A DNA stretch of 64,000 nucleotides, from positions 5,766,001 through 5,830,000 of the forward strand of contig NZ_LT594324.1 of NCBI RefSeq assembly GCF_900089605.1, read 5' to 3'. The position numbers and the translations under genes are program-made. The notes under the pieces were generated by a model. It was not told the DNA's origin. It did not search any database and worked only from the letters and a program-made list of their open reading frames with translations. Position 1 is the first letter of the stretch, and the number at the start of each line of letters is the position of its first letter. Below are positions 8,219 to 16,787 of the stretch, piece after piece. This DNA comes from Micromonospora narathiwatensis. Its GTDB lineage: Bacteria; Actinomycetota; Actinomycetes; Mycobacteriales; Micromonosporaceae.

Positions 8219-8253
8219 GGTCGGGCGGTCCGGGTCCACCGGACCGCCCGACC
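8219..8253. terminator. 15-bp hairpin ending the Tad operon
   Basis: A perfect 15-bp stem (8219-8233 with 8239-8253, loop GTCCA) between the Tad operon and the convergent LURP-one gene; usable in both directions. Confidence 0.75.
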
Positions 8254-8285
8254 AAACGTCGGTCGGCCACCGGGAGGTGGACGCC

Positions 8286-8864
8286 TCAGCGGCTCTGCAG
8301 CGCGTCGAGGCCGACCGCCATGGCGATGACCAGCCGTCGGTCGATCTGCGGGTGCTGGATCTCGACCAGGTACCGGTCGCGGAGGCCCCACTTCTTGACG
8401 ACCGAGAACACGGGCTGGCCGTCGGCCACGAAGTCGAAGTGGTACGGCAGCCAGGAGAGCGAGTCGACGAACCGGCGCAGCAGCGCCACCGGGAGGCTGC
8501 GCTCCTGCCCGGTGATCGCGGGCAGGCCGGCCTGCTCGACGTGCCAGGTGGAGCGGAGCAGCGACTGGGCGAAGTCCTTGCGGAACAGCCCGATCGGGGT
8601 GCCGGAATGGTCGGTCACGTCGTACGTGGCGCCGAGGTCGAGCCGCTGGCGGGCCTTGAAGCCGAGCAGCGGGGTCTGCTTGGAGTCGTCGGTGTAGATG
8701 GTCACCTGCTCCTTGAACGCGAGCCGCTTCTGCTGCGCGAACGCGAGCAGCCCGCCCTCGGAGCCGTCCGGCGCCACCGCGTGCACCTCGTACTGGTTGA
8801 CCATCATCCGGATCCGTTGGCGGATGAGGAACTGGTGCTGGGTCTGCAAACTGTCGAGCTGCAC
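8286..8864 (-). CDS. LURP-one-related / scramblase-like protein
   Basis: 192 residues. The sequence alternates short beta strands typical of the tubby-like LURP-one/scramblase fold: QHQFLIRQRIRMMVNQYEVH at the N-terminus, then LLAFAQQKRLAFKEQVTIYT, and a central FRKDFAQSLLRSTWHVE. Role unknown; members are proposed to bind membranes or lipids. The GTG is used because AAGGAG lies five bases upstream. The same strand continues from the helicase, 118 bases away, so the two may be co-transcribed. Confidence 0.75.
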   Translation of the reverse strand: MQLDSLQTQHQFLIRQRIRMMVNQYEVHAVAPDGSEGGLLAFAQQKRLAFKEQVTIYTDDSKQTPLLGFKARQRLDLGATYDVTDHSGTPIGLFRKDFAQSLLRSTWHVEQAGLPAITGQERSLPVALLRRFVDSLSWLPYHFDFVADGQPVFSVVKKWGLRDRYLVEIQHPQIDRRLVIAMAVGLDALQSR

Positions 8865-8982
8865 GAGATCTCCTTCGATTGATGAACGCCGGAGTTTCGC
8901 ACAGTTCGGTACTCGGCGTACTCCCCAGATCCCACCCGTCGGGGCTCCGGCCGGCGTCAGCGCCCGCCGTCCACGGTCGCCT

Positions 8983-11562
8983 TCATCGCCCAGGCGTTGA
9001 GCACCTGGTGGATGCCGCGCAGGCGTCGGCCGCCGCCAGGTTGGCCAGGACCACGTCGAGGACCCGGACCGCCCCGGGCTTGGAGAGCGGATTGTTGCCG
9101 TTGCCGCACTTCGGGGACTGGACACACGACGGGCAGCCCGACTCGCAGCCGCACTCGGCGATCGCGTCGCGGGTGGCGCGCAGCCAGGCCGCCGCTGTCC
9201 CGTACGCCCGTTCGGCGAAGCCGGCACCGCCGGGGTGGCCGTCGTACACGAAGACGGTGGGCGCCTCGGTGTCCGGGTGCACGGCGGTCGACAGCCCACC
9301 GATGTCCCAGCGGTCGCAGGTCGCCATCAGCGGCAGCAGGCCGATCGCGGCGTGTTCGGCGGCGTGCAGGGCACCCGGGACGTCGGCGGGTTCCACGCCG
9401 GCAAGCGCCAGGGACTCCGGAGAGAGGGTGAACCAGACGGCCACGGTACGCAGCTCGCGGGCGGGCAGGTCCAGCGGCCGGGTGTCGATCACCTCGCCGG
9501 TGGCGATCCGCCGTCGCTGGTACGACGCCACCTGGCTGGTCACGTCCACCTCGCCGAGAAAGAGCCCGACCGGCCCGGCGTCCACGTACGACCGGACCGA
9601 CACCACGGAGAGCGAGGTGACGTCCCGGGCGTGGGTGGACCAGTCCGGTTCCTCGGCGTGCACCAGCGCGCACCCGTCGGCGAGGTCGAGCGAGTCGACC
9701 ACGTACGAGACGCCCTGGTGCAGGTAGACCGCGCCGGAATGGAGGAGGAAGTGCGCGGAGCCGCCGTCGACGGTGCCGAGCAGCCGTCCGGTCGACGCCT
9801 CGACCACGCATACCGGTGCCCCGTCCTCGCCGCGCAGGTCGACCTCGGGGCGTTCCCGGTGCCGCCAGTACCAGCCGGTGGGCCGCTGCCGCAGGGCGCC
9901 GGCCTCGACCAGCGAGTCGACCGCCTCCTTCGCTCCCGCCCCGAAGAGTTCCAGGTCGGCCGGGGTGAGCGGGGCCTCGAACGCGGCGCAGGCGAGCTGC
10001 GGAGCGAGCACGTACGGGTTGGCCGGGTCGAGCACGGTCGCCTCGACGGGCCGCCCGAACAGCGCCTCCGGGTGGTGCACCAGGTAGGTGTCGAGCGGGT
10101 CGTCCCGGGCGACGAGCACCGCGAGGGCCTCGTCGCCGGAGCGTCCGGCCCGCCCGGCCTGCTGCCAGAGCGACGCCCGGGTGCCGGGCCAGCCGCAGAT
10201 CAGCACCGTGTCCAGCCCGACCAGGTCGACGCCGAGTTCGAGGGCGTTGGTGGAGGCGAGCCCCAGCAGGTCGCCGTGCAGCAGCGCGCGTTCCAACTCG
10301 CGCCGCTCCTCCCGCAGGTAGCCGGCCCGGTAGGCGGCCACCCGGTCACCCAGCCCGGGCACCGCCTCGTCCAGCGACCGTCGGGCGTTCGCGGCGACCA
10401 CCTCGGCGCCGCGCCGGGATCGGACGAAGGCGAGCGTGCGGACCCCCTCGACGACGCTGTCGGCGAGCAGGTCGGCGGTCTCCCGGAGCGCGGACCGCCG
10501 GACCGGAGCCAGGTCCGCGATCTCCTCGACCGCCGAGGACGGGGGCAGCAGCGGCGGTTCCCACAGCGCGAAGGTCACCCCGCCCCGCGGCGAGGTGTCC
10601 TCGGTGACGGCCGTGACCGGCAGGCCGGTGAGCCGTTCGGCCGCCGCCGCCGGGTCGCCCGACGTCGCCGAGGCCAGCACGAACACCGGCGAGCCGGCGC
10701 TCGCCGGACCCGAGGTGCCGCGCGGGCCGGGGAGCGCCTGCGCGGGGGTGCCGCGCGAGCTGGCGAGCGCCTGGATGGGGGTGCGGCCGCCGTACCTCGC
10801 GCACTGCCGGCGCAGCCGACGCAGTACGTGCGCCACGTGCGAGCCGAACACGCCACGGTAGGTGTGGCACTCGTCGACCACCACGTATGCCAGCCGGCGC
10901 AGGAACCCGGACCACTGGGCGTGCCCGGGCAGGATGCCGTGGTGCAGCATGTCCGGGTTGGTCAGCACGAACCGGGAGTGCTGGCGGATCCACTCCCGCT
11001 CGGCGCGCGGGGTGTCCCCGTCGTAGCAGGCCGGGCGTACCCCGTCGAGATCGAGGTCGGCGACGGCGCGCAACTGGTCGGCGGCGAGCGCCTTGGTCGG
11101 GGCCAGGTAGAGCACGGTGGCGCGCGGGTCGGCGAGCAGCGTGGCCAGCGCCGGCAGTTGGTACGCCAGCGACTTGCCGGACGCGGTCCCGGTGGCCACC
11201 ACCACGTGCTGCCCGGCGTACGCCAGCTCGGCGGCCTCGGCCTGGTGCCGCCACGGGGCGACCACCCCGCGCCGGGCGAACGCCGCCCGCAGCTCCTCGG
11301 GGGTCCACGCCGGCCACGGGGCCGGCTGCCCGGCGCGGGCCGGCACCCGCTCGACGTGGGTGACCGGGTCGGCGGCGTGCCGGGTGCGCAGCCGGCGAAG
11401 CAGCTCGCCCGGCGGTAGCCCCGGGCCGCCGCGCGCCGAACCGGCGGCTGCGGACGGCGGCTTCGGGTCGCGGGGCGGCGGCAGACGGTCGGACGGCGGC
11501 TTCAGGTCGTGGCGCGGCGGCGGACTCGCCGAGCTGAAGTCGTCGATGGTCACGTCCTGCAC
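8983..11562 (-). CDS. DECH-box DEAD/DEAH helicase with DUF1998 C-terminus
   Basis: 859 residues. A disordered Pro/Lys-rich N-terminus (1-60) precedes a superfamily 2 helicase core: Walker [16 protein letters not shown], motif Ia [12 protein letters not shown], motif II DECH in [16 protein letters not shown], and motif [16 protein letters not shown]. The C-terminus carries the DUF1998 domain with a Cys cluster ([19 protein letters not shown]), probably metal-binding. This family neighbours the Tad locus throughout actinobacteria and resembles the YprA/MrfA repair helicases. The start is uncertain: GTG at 11562 or 11553. Frame is open far upstream, but only antisense to hppA. Confidence 0.88.
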   Translation of the reverse strand: MQDVTIDDFSSASPPPRHDLKPPSDRLPPPRDPKPPSAAAGSARGGPGLPPGELLRRLRTRHAADPVTHVERVPARAGQPAPWPAWTPEELRAAFARRGVVAPWRHQAEAAELAYAGQHVVVATGTASGKSLAYQLPALATLLADPRATVLYLAPTKALAADQLRAVADLDLDGVRPACYDGDTPRAEREWIRQHSRFVLTNPDMLHHGILPGHAQWSGFLRRLAYVVVDECHTYRGVFGSHVAHVLRRLRRQCARYGGRTPIQALASSRGTPAQALPGPRGTSGPASAGSPVFVLASATSGDPAAAAERLTGLPVTAVTEDTSPRGGVTFALWEPPLLPPSSAVEEIADLAPVRRSALRETADLLADSVVEGVRTLAFVRSRRGAEVVAANARRSLDEAVPGLGDRVAAYRAGYLREERRELERALLHGDLLGLASTNALELGVDLVGLDTVLICGWPGTRASLWQQAGRAGRSGDEALAVLVARDDPLDTYLVHHPEALFGRPVEATVLDPANPYVLAPQLACAAFEAPLTPADLELFGAGAKEAVDSLVEAGALRQRPTGWYWRHRERPEVDLRGEDGAPVCVVEASTGRLLGTVDGGSAHFLLHSGAVYLHQGVSYVVDSLDLADGCALVHAEEPDWSTHARDVTSLSVVSVRSYVDAGPVGLFLGEVDVTSQVASYQRRRIATGEVIDTRPLDLPARELRTVAVWFTLSPESLALAGVEPADVPGALHAAEHAAIGLLPLMATCDRWDIGGLSTAVHPDTEAPTVFVYDGHPGGAGFAERAYGTAAAWLRATRDAIAECGCESGCPSCVQSPKCGNGNNPLSKPGAVRVLDVVLANLAAADACAASTRCSTPGR

Positions 11563-11686
11563 CTTCGGGAACACGGTCGGGGGTGATGAAACGCGGGGGG
11601 CCTGGGTAAGAGAGCCTCGGCCGGTGAACACGGGCATTCCGGCGGAGATGGTTAGATGCCCAGGAGAGCTTACCGAGGAGGGACCG

Positions 11687-12043
11687 ATGGAGCTGTCGCT
11701 GGCGACCCGTACCGTGGGGGAGCACACGGTGCTCGAGGTCGGCGGTGAGGTGGACGTGTACACCGCGCCACGCCTGCGGGAGCGGCTCCTCGAACTGATC
11801 GACGGCGGTGCCCGCCGGGTCGTGGTCGACCTGGGGCGGGTGGACTTCCTCGACTCGACCGGCCTCGGCGTGCTGGTCGGCGCGCTGAAGCGGCTCCGCT
11901 CGGCCGGTGGCTCCTTCGCCCTGGTCTGCGACAAGGAGCCGCTGCTCAAGATCTTCCGGATCACCGCGCTGGACCAGGTCTTTCCGCTGCATCCCACGGT
12001 CGACGCGGCGATCGACGCCGACCCGACCGGCAGCGGCGCGTGA
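11687..12043 (+). CDS. bldG: STAS-domain anti-anti-sigma factor BldG
   Basis: 118 residues, a single STAS domain. The phosphorylation motif [11 protein letters not shown] places the target serine at residue 57, the same position as Ser57 of Streptomyces BldG. The gene is followed by an anti-sigma kinase gene and then hppA, the Streptomyces order. BldG links partner switching to aerial growth and antibiotic production in Streptomyces; the same role here is inferred. The ATG follows GAGGAGGGA. A GTTAGATGC sequence about 35 bases upstream could be a -10 region. Confidence 0.9.
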   Translation: MELSLATRTVGEHTVLEVGGEVDVYTAPRLRERLLELIDGGARRVVVDLGRVDFLDSTGLGVLVGALKRLRSAGGSFALVCDKEPLLKIFRITALDQVFPLHPTVDAAIDADPTGSGA

Positions 12044-12477
12044 TGGCGACGGTCAAGCTCTCCTTCTCGCCGGCTCCGGTGCACGTCCGCACCGCCCGCC
12101 TGGTCGGTGTCGCGGTGGCCCGCCGCGCGGGCGTACGCGAGGACCTGCTCGACGAGGTGCGCCTGGCGATCGGTGAGGCGTGCACCCGGGCGGTCGCCCT
12201 GCACCGGCAGTACGGGCTGTCCGACCCGGTGCTGGTGGAGATGTCCGACAACGGGGCGTACGCGGTCCGGGTGGTGGATCGGGCCCCGATCGAGGCGGGC
12301 ATCGGTCTCGCCGCTCTGCCTCCCGACGAGTTGGCCAAGGAGTCGCTCAGCGAGGACGCGTTGACCACCGGCGTCGGTTTCGCCCTGCTCGCCGGCTTCG
12401 TCGAGGACCTCCAGGTACGCCCGGTCGACGAGGGCGTCGGCACCGAGGTCCGGATGGTGTGGCCGGTCGGCCGCTGA
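12043..12477 (+). CDS. anti-sigma factor / RsbW-type serine kinase partner of BldG
   Basis: 144 residues with a HATPase fold: the N-box EVRLAIGEACTRAV contains the conserved Glu and Ala, but the Asn expected in the N-box is replaced by Thr, and the G1 loop (VEMSDNGAYAVRVVDRAP) is only partly conserved. The G2-like segment is TTGVGFALLAGFVEDLQV. It would bind a sigma factor or phosphorylate BldG on Ser57. The ATG overlaps the bldG stop by one base (TGATG); a GTG three bases earlier is also possible. It matches the Streptomyces gene directly after bldG. Confidence 0.82.
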   Translation: MATVKLSFSPAPVHVRTARLVGVAVARRAGVREDLLDEVRLAIGEACTRAVALHRQYGLSDPVLVEMSDNGAYAVRVVDRAPIEAGIGLAALPPDELAKESLSEDALTTGVGFALLAGFVEDLQVRPVDEGVGTEVRMVWPVGR

Positions 12478-12493
12478 CCTGAACCTGTTCGCA

Positions 12494-12521
12494 GGCCGCG
12501 TTCCCGCCCGGGAGCGCGGCC
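12494..12521 (+). terminator. hairpin after the bldG operon
   Basis: GGCCGCG (12494-12500) pairs with CGCGGCC (12515-12521), with an inner CCC/GGG pair; it begins 16 bases after the anti-sigma stop. Confidence 0.6.
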
Positions 12522-12793
12522 TCGTCGTGCTGCCGGGGCCATATATCAGAAATTTTCGCATAACACAGCGACGAAGATCATCGGGACACGGTGCCCCCTC
12601 GGTGTGACCCTCAACACGCCAGAGGGCTACAGTACCCGGGTTATCAGCAAGTGATCCGTCCCGCAGCCAGCGGGAATGGGTGTTCATCGCTGGTCCGCCG
12701 GGGTGGGTTGGCGCACGCTTGCGAGTCCGCATCCAGGCGTCGATCCGTGCGTCTCCACCGATCGACGCGAGTGTTCGGTACAGGAGGACATAG
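12522..12793 (+). other. hppA upstream region
   Basis: A gene-free leader of about 270 bases. It starts with an unusually AT-rich block (12541-12566, ATATATCAGAAATTTTCGCA) and contains TGACCC (12605-12610) and TACAGT (12628-12633) 17 bases apart, a plausible promoter, giving a leader of about 155 nt before hppA. No conserved riboswitch fold was recognised by eye. Confidence 0.35.
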
Positions 12794-15148
12794 ATGTCCG
12801 GGACCTTGGCCGCCGACGGCGGCGCTCTGTCCCTTACCGGAGCCAACATGACGTATGTCGTCATCGCCGCGGTCATCGCGCTGGTGGCACTCGTCTTCGC
12901 CGCCACCTTGACCAAGGCGGTGCTGGCAGCCGGTACGGGCACGAAGAACATGCAGGAGATTTCCGGGGCTGTGCAGGAGGGCGCGTCGGCGTACCTGCTC
13001 CGGCAGTTCCGCACCCTGGCGATCTTCGTGGTCATCGCCGTCGTGCTGCTGTTCCTGCTGCCGGTGCACGACACCGACGGCAACCAGACCCTGGTGAAGA
13101 TCGGCCGGTCGGCGTTCTTCGTGGTGGGCGCCGGATTCAGCGCGTTCATCGGCGGCGCCGGCATGTGGCTGGCCACCCGCGCCAACCTGCGGGTCGCCGC
13201 GGCCGCCCGGGAGAGGGAAGGCGGGCGCGAGGGCGCCATGAAGATCGCCTTCCGGACCGGTGGCGTGGTCGGCTTCCTCACCGTCGGCCTCGGTCTCTTC
13301 GGTGCCGCGCTGGTCGTCATCCTCTACAAGGGCGACGCCCCGACCGTGCTGGAGGGCTTCGGCTTCGGCGCCGCGCTGCTCGCCATGTTCATGCGGGTCG
13401 GCGGTGGCATCTTCACCAAGGCCGCCGACGTCGGCGCCGACCTGGTCGGCAAGGTCGAGCAGGGCATCCCGGAGGACGACCCGCGCAACGCGGCCACCAT
13501 CGCCGACAACGTGGGCGACAACGTCGGCGACTGCGCCGGCATGGCCGCCGACCTCTTCGAGTCGTACGCGGTCACCCTGGTCGCCGCGCTGATCCTGGGC
13601 CGGGCCGCGTTCGGCGAGGAGGGCCTGGTCTTCCCGCTGATCGTCTCCGGCATCGGCGCGATCATCGCGATCATCGGGGTCTTCATCACCCGGCTGCGGG
13701 CCACGGACCGCAACGGCCTGACCGCGATCAACCGGGCCTTCTTCCTCTCCGCGCTGATCTCCGCGGTGCTGGTGGCGGTCGCGGCCTTCGCCTACCTCCC
13801 GGCGACCTTCGGCGAGCTGGCGGGCGGGCTGACCGACGTCGACCGCAACCCGCGGCTGGTCGCCATCGGCGCGGTGCTGATCGGCATCGTGCTGGCCGCC
13901 GCGATCCAGGCGCTCACCGGCTACTTCACCGAGACCAACCGGCGTCCGGTGCAGGACATCGGCAAGAGCTCGCAGACCGGCGCGGCCACCGTCATCCTCG
14001 CCGGCATCAGCGTCGGCCTGGAGTCGGCGGTCTACTCGGCGCTGCTGATCGGTGCCGGAGTCTTCGGCGCGTTCCTGCTCGGCGGCAGCTCCATCACCCT
14101 GTCGCTGTTCGCGGTCGCGCTGGCCGGCACCGGCCTGCTCACCACCGTCGGCGTGATCGTCGCGATGGACACCTTCGGCCCGATCTCCGACAACGCCCAG
14201 GGCGTGGCCGAGATGTCCGGCGACATCGACGAGCACGGCGCGCGGACGCTGACCGAGCTGGACGCGGTCGGCAACACCACCAAGGCGATCACCAAGGGCA
14301 TCGCGATCGCCACCGCGGTCCTGGCCGCGACCGCGCTGTTCGGCTCGTACACCGACACGCTGCGCAGCTCGTACTCGGACGCGGGCGTGGGCGACGTGGG
14401 CGCCGAGATCCTCAACGCGCTCAACGTGGCCAACCCGCGCAACCTGGTCGGCCTGATCGTCGGCGCGGCGGTGGTCTTCCTCTTCTCCGGCCTGGCCATC
14501 AACGCGGTCTCCCGCTCGGCCGGCGCCGTCGTGATGGAGGTACGCCGGCAGTTCCGCGAGTTGCCCGGCATCATGGACCGCACCCAGCGCCCCGAGTACG
14601 GCAAGGTCGTCGACATCTGCACCCGGGACGCGCAGCGCGAGCTGATGACCCCCGGCCTGCTGGCCATCATGGCGCCGATCGCGGTCGGCTTCGGCCTCGG
14701 CCCGGGCGCGCTCGCGTCGTACCTGGCCGGTGCGATCGGGGCGGGCACGCTGATGGCGGTCTTCCTGGCCAACTCCGGTGGCGCCTGGGACAACGCCAAG
14801 AAGCTGGTGGAGGACGGCGCGTACGGGGGCAAGGGCTCCGAGTCGCACGCCGCCACCGTCATCGGTGACACCGTCGGCGACCCGTTCAAGGACACCGCAG
14901 GTCCGGCGATCAACCCGCTGATCAAGGTGATGAACCTGGTCTCGCTGCTGATCGCGCCGGCCGTGGTGGCCTGGAGCGTGGGCTCGGACAAGAACACCGC
15001 CCTGCGGATCACGATCGCCCTGGTGGCCGCCCTGGTCATCGTGGCGGCCGTGGTGTTCAGCAAGCGCAAGGGCGTGGCGATGGCCGAGTCCGGTGACGAC
15101 GCCGACGCGGGCACCCCGGAAGAGCGGGTGGAGCCGGTCAGCGCCTGA
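12794..15148 (+). CDS. hppA: K+-insensitive H+-translocating pyrophosphatase
   Basis: 784 residues, about 16 membrane helices. It hydrolyses pyrophosphate and pumps protons. The catalytic loops are all present: GADLVGKVEQGIPEDDPRN, DNVGDNVGDCAGMAADLFES, DNAQGVAEMSGDID and KGSESHAATVIGDTVGDPFK. In the loop VGNTTKAITKG the Lys after TT (where K+-dependent enzymes have Ala) marks the K+-independent, proton-pumping class. Length is normal for actinobacteria. The ATG follows AGGAGG. The gene stands alone between hairpins. Confidence 0.96.
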   Translation: MSGTLAADGGALSLTGANMTYVVIAAVIALVALVFAATLTKAVLAAGTGTKNMQEISGAVQEGASAYLLRQFRTLAIFVVIAVVLLFLLPVHDTDGNQTLVKIGRSAFFVVGAGFSAFIGGAGMWLATRANLRVAAAAREREGGREGAMKIAFRTGGVVGFLTVGLGLFGAALVVILYKGDAPTVLEGFGFGAALLAMFMRVGGGIFTKAADVGADLVGKVEQGIPEDDPRNAATIADNVGDNVGDCAGMAADLFESYAVTLVAALILGRAAFGEEGLVFPLIVSGIGAIIAIIGVFITRLRATDRNGLTAINRAFFLSALISAVLVAVAAFAYLPATFGELAGGLTDVDRNPRLVAIGAVLIGIVLAAAIQALTGYFTETNRRPVQDIGKSSQTGAATVILAGISVGLESAVYSALLIGAGVFGAFLLGGSSITLSLFAVALAGTGLLTTVGVIVAMDTFGPISDNAQGVAEMSGDIDEHGARTLTELDAVGNTTKAITKGIAIATAVLAATALFGSYTDTLRSSYSDAGVGDVGAEILNALNVANPRNLVGLIVGAAVVFLFSGLAINAVSRSAGAVVMEVRRQFRELPGIMDRTQRPEYGKVVDICTRDAQRELMTPGLLAIMAPIAVGFGLGPGALASYLAGAIGAGTLMAVFLANSGGAWDNAKKLVEDGAYGGKGSESHAATVIGDTVGDPFKDTAGPAINPLIKVMNLVSLLIAPAVVAWSVGSDKNTALRITIALVAALVIVAAVVFSKRKGVAMAESGDDADAGTPEERVEPVSA

Positions 15149-15166
15149 GATCGGTGAGACGGTGAC

Positions 15167-15200
15167 GGTTCCCGGTCGGCGGCCCCGCCGGCCGGGAACC
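15167..15200 (+). terminator. 16-bp hairpin after hppA
   Basis: Arms 15167-15182 and 15185-15200 pair along 16 positions with one G-T wobble and almost no loop, 18 bases after the hppA stop. Confidence 0.7.
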
Positions 15201-15272
15201 GGCCCGTTCGGTGGTTCCGTGCCCGAAACCTGACCGCTGGTTCTTCCATTGGAAGGCCGTACGCTGCTTCGC

Positions 15273-15812
15273 ATGCGTACGCGCCGGGCGGCAACCGCCG
15301 GAAAGCTCACGGTGGTCCTGGCCACGCTCGGTCTCGTCCTCGCCGGGTGCGGCGGCCCCAGCCCCCGGGCCTGGGCCGCGTCGGTCTGCCAGGCGCTCAC
15401 CCCGTGGCGCGCCGAGATCAACAAGCTGACCAGCAGCACCCAGCAGCAGATGACCGCGCGGACCACCCCGGCGCAGGCCAAGGAGAACCTGGTCCGGCTC
15501 TTCGCCGGGGCCGAGCAGGCCAGCGAGACCGCCCGGCGCAAGGTCGAACAGGCCGGCGTGCCGGAGACCGAGCACGGCGAGGAGATCTCCGCCGGGTTCC
15601 GCGCCTCGCTGAGCAAGGTACGCGACGCGTACGGTCGGGCCCGGGCCGCCATCGACGGGCTGGACACCGCCCAGCCGGGCCCCTTCTACGACGGGGTGCG
15701 GGCCGCGGTGGACACCCTCAACAAGGAGTACGCCGCGAGCGCGCTGGACACCAGCAAGCTCAACTCACCAGAGCTCAAAGAGGCCTTCGACGAGGTCCCG
15801 GAGTGTCGCTGA
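15273..15812 (+). CDS. small lipoprotein of unknown function
   Basis: 179 residues. The signal peptide has basic residues (MRTRRAATAGK), a hydrophobic core and the lipobox LAGC at 24-27 (cleavage before Cys), so the mature protein is anchored to the outer face of the membrane. The rest is helical with a conserved-looking SVCQALTPWRAEINKL start and a C-terminal ECR; two Cys may form a disulphide. An in-frame TTG at 15249 was not used because the signal peptide would be preceded by an atypical extension. No known function. Confidence 0.75.
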   Translation: MRTRRAATAGKLTVVLATLGLVLAGCGGPSPRAWAASVCQALTPWRAEINKLTSSTQQQMTARTTPAQAKENLVRLFAGAEQASETARRKVEQAGVPETEHGEEISAGFRASLSKVRDAYGRARAAIDGLDTAQPGPFYDGVRAAVDTLNKEYAASALDTSKLNSPELKEAFDEVPECR

Positions 15813-16411
15813 CGCCACCATCCCCGAACCCGATCCGCCAGCCCTCGCTGTTCTCCACCGAGGCGGCCGACCCGTCCCTGGCGGACCTGGCCGGCCTGCT
15901 CGCCGGGCCGGCGGAGCTGGTCCGGATGGGCGGCACCGCCCGGATCTCGGTGGTGGTGGCGGCGGCCTGGCGGGTGCACGTGCTGGTGGCCGAGCTGGAC
16001 GCGCGGGGGGTGGCGGCGAGCTGGGAGCCGACCGACGACGGCCGGCACCTGGTCCGCACCGCGTACGCCACCACGCTGGCCCCGCTCGCCACGGCCTGGC
16101 TGCGCGGCGCGGCGAAGCGGCCCCCGGCCGGTTTCCACCTCAACGGGCGCCGGCTGCGGCTCTGGCTGGCCGCCGCCGGGTTGTCCGATCCGGCGGGTTT
16201 CCAGCTCGGCCTCGGCTCGGCCGACGAGGAGTGCTGGCCCCGGGTACGGACCGCGCTCGCCGCGGTGGGGCTGCCGGCGGCGTTCGTGGAGCCGGACGAG
16301 GGCGGGCCCGCGTACCGGATCACCGGGCGGCGGCGAATGGCCCGGCTGGCCGAGCTGGTGGGTGACCGTCCCCGGGCCGCGCCGGCCGCCGAGTGGCCCG
16401 GCGCCGGGTGA
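15803..16411 (+). CDS. conserved actinobacterial hypothetical protein
   Basis: 202 residues from a GTG that overlaps the end of the lipoprotein gene by ten bases. It starts MSLTPPSPNPIRQPSLFS and reads as a compact alpha/beta protein with RLLRLW-type helices; HLVRTAYATTLAPLATAWLRG and GFHLNGRRLRLWLAAAG are the most ordered parts. I do not recognise a domain. Similar genes lie between hppA and topA in other actinomycetes, which supports its being real. Codon use is strongly GC3-biased like its neighbours. Confidence 0.7.
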   Translation: MSLTPPSPNPIRQPSLFSTEAADPSLADLAGLLAGPAELVRMGGTARISVVVAAAWRVHVLVAELDARGVAASWEPTDDGRHLVRTAYATTLAPLATAWLRGAAKRPPAGFHLNGRRLRLWLAAAGLSDPAGFQLGLGSADEECWPRVRTALAAVGLPAAFVEPDEGGPAYRITGRRRMARLAELVGDRPRAAPAAEWPGAG

Positions 16412-16685
16412 CGCCGTGGCCCCTGGTCGGCGGTTGACCTGAGCGCAACCCCACCGGCTGTCCGATCCCGGACACCTCCGCGTGGAGGTTTGCCCAGGAA
16501 AACGGACCGGTGTCGGTTCGCCCGAGGGTGCGTGATCGTCACAGTGACCCGCTCGACGCCCTACCCACGGTGTACGGTGACGCCGTCCGGCGGGTGTCGC
16601 CGCGCGAGCCGGCCGGCAGTCGCCCGAACCAGATCGTTTGCCGCCCACGAAACCCGGAGCGCGAGCGGCGCGTTACGTTGGACAT
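16412..16685 (+). other. topA upstream region
   Basis: Gene-free. It contains the palindrome TGTCCGATCCCGGACA (16459-16474), an operator-like site, and GTGTACGGTGACG near 16569, which could hold a -10 (TACGGT, 16573-16578). No reading frame with coding bias was found. Confidence 0.35.
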
Positions 16686-16735
16686 CCGGACCGCCGGTGG
16701 TCCGGCTGGTGCGACACTGCCCGAAACAGGCAGTG
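16686..16735 (+). promoter_or_regulatory. two tandem hairpins in the topA leader
   Basis: CCGGACC/GGTCCGG (16686-16692 with 16699-16705) and CACTGCC/GGCAGTG (16715-16721 with 16729-16735), each a perfect 7-bp stem with a loop of six or seven bases, starting about 100 and ending about 50 bases before the topA start. They may control topA by attenuation or by supercoiling-sensitive extrusion; function is inferred only. Confidence 0.4.
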
Positions 16736-16787
16736 GGCAAGACGGCCCGGGCGCGGGCCGAACGCAGGAGTGAGGTCGGAGAGAGAC

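Noticed and set aside
11563..13320. Long open minus-strand extension upstream of the DECH helicase, running opposite bldG and hppA
   Set aside because: It is antisense to well-conserved genes, has no helicase-family sequence before about 11560, and is expected from GC3 bias.
15249..15272. TTG start upstream of the lipoprotein
   Set aside because: It would put an atypical extension before a normal signal peptide; ATG at 15273 fits the lipobox spacing.
12644..15667. About 1000-codon minus-strand open frame opposite hppA
   Set aside because: Low-complexity His/Gln/Arg/Asp composition typical of the antisense of GC-rich coding DNA; hppA on the plus strand is certain.
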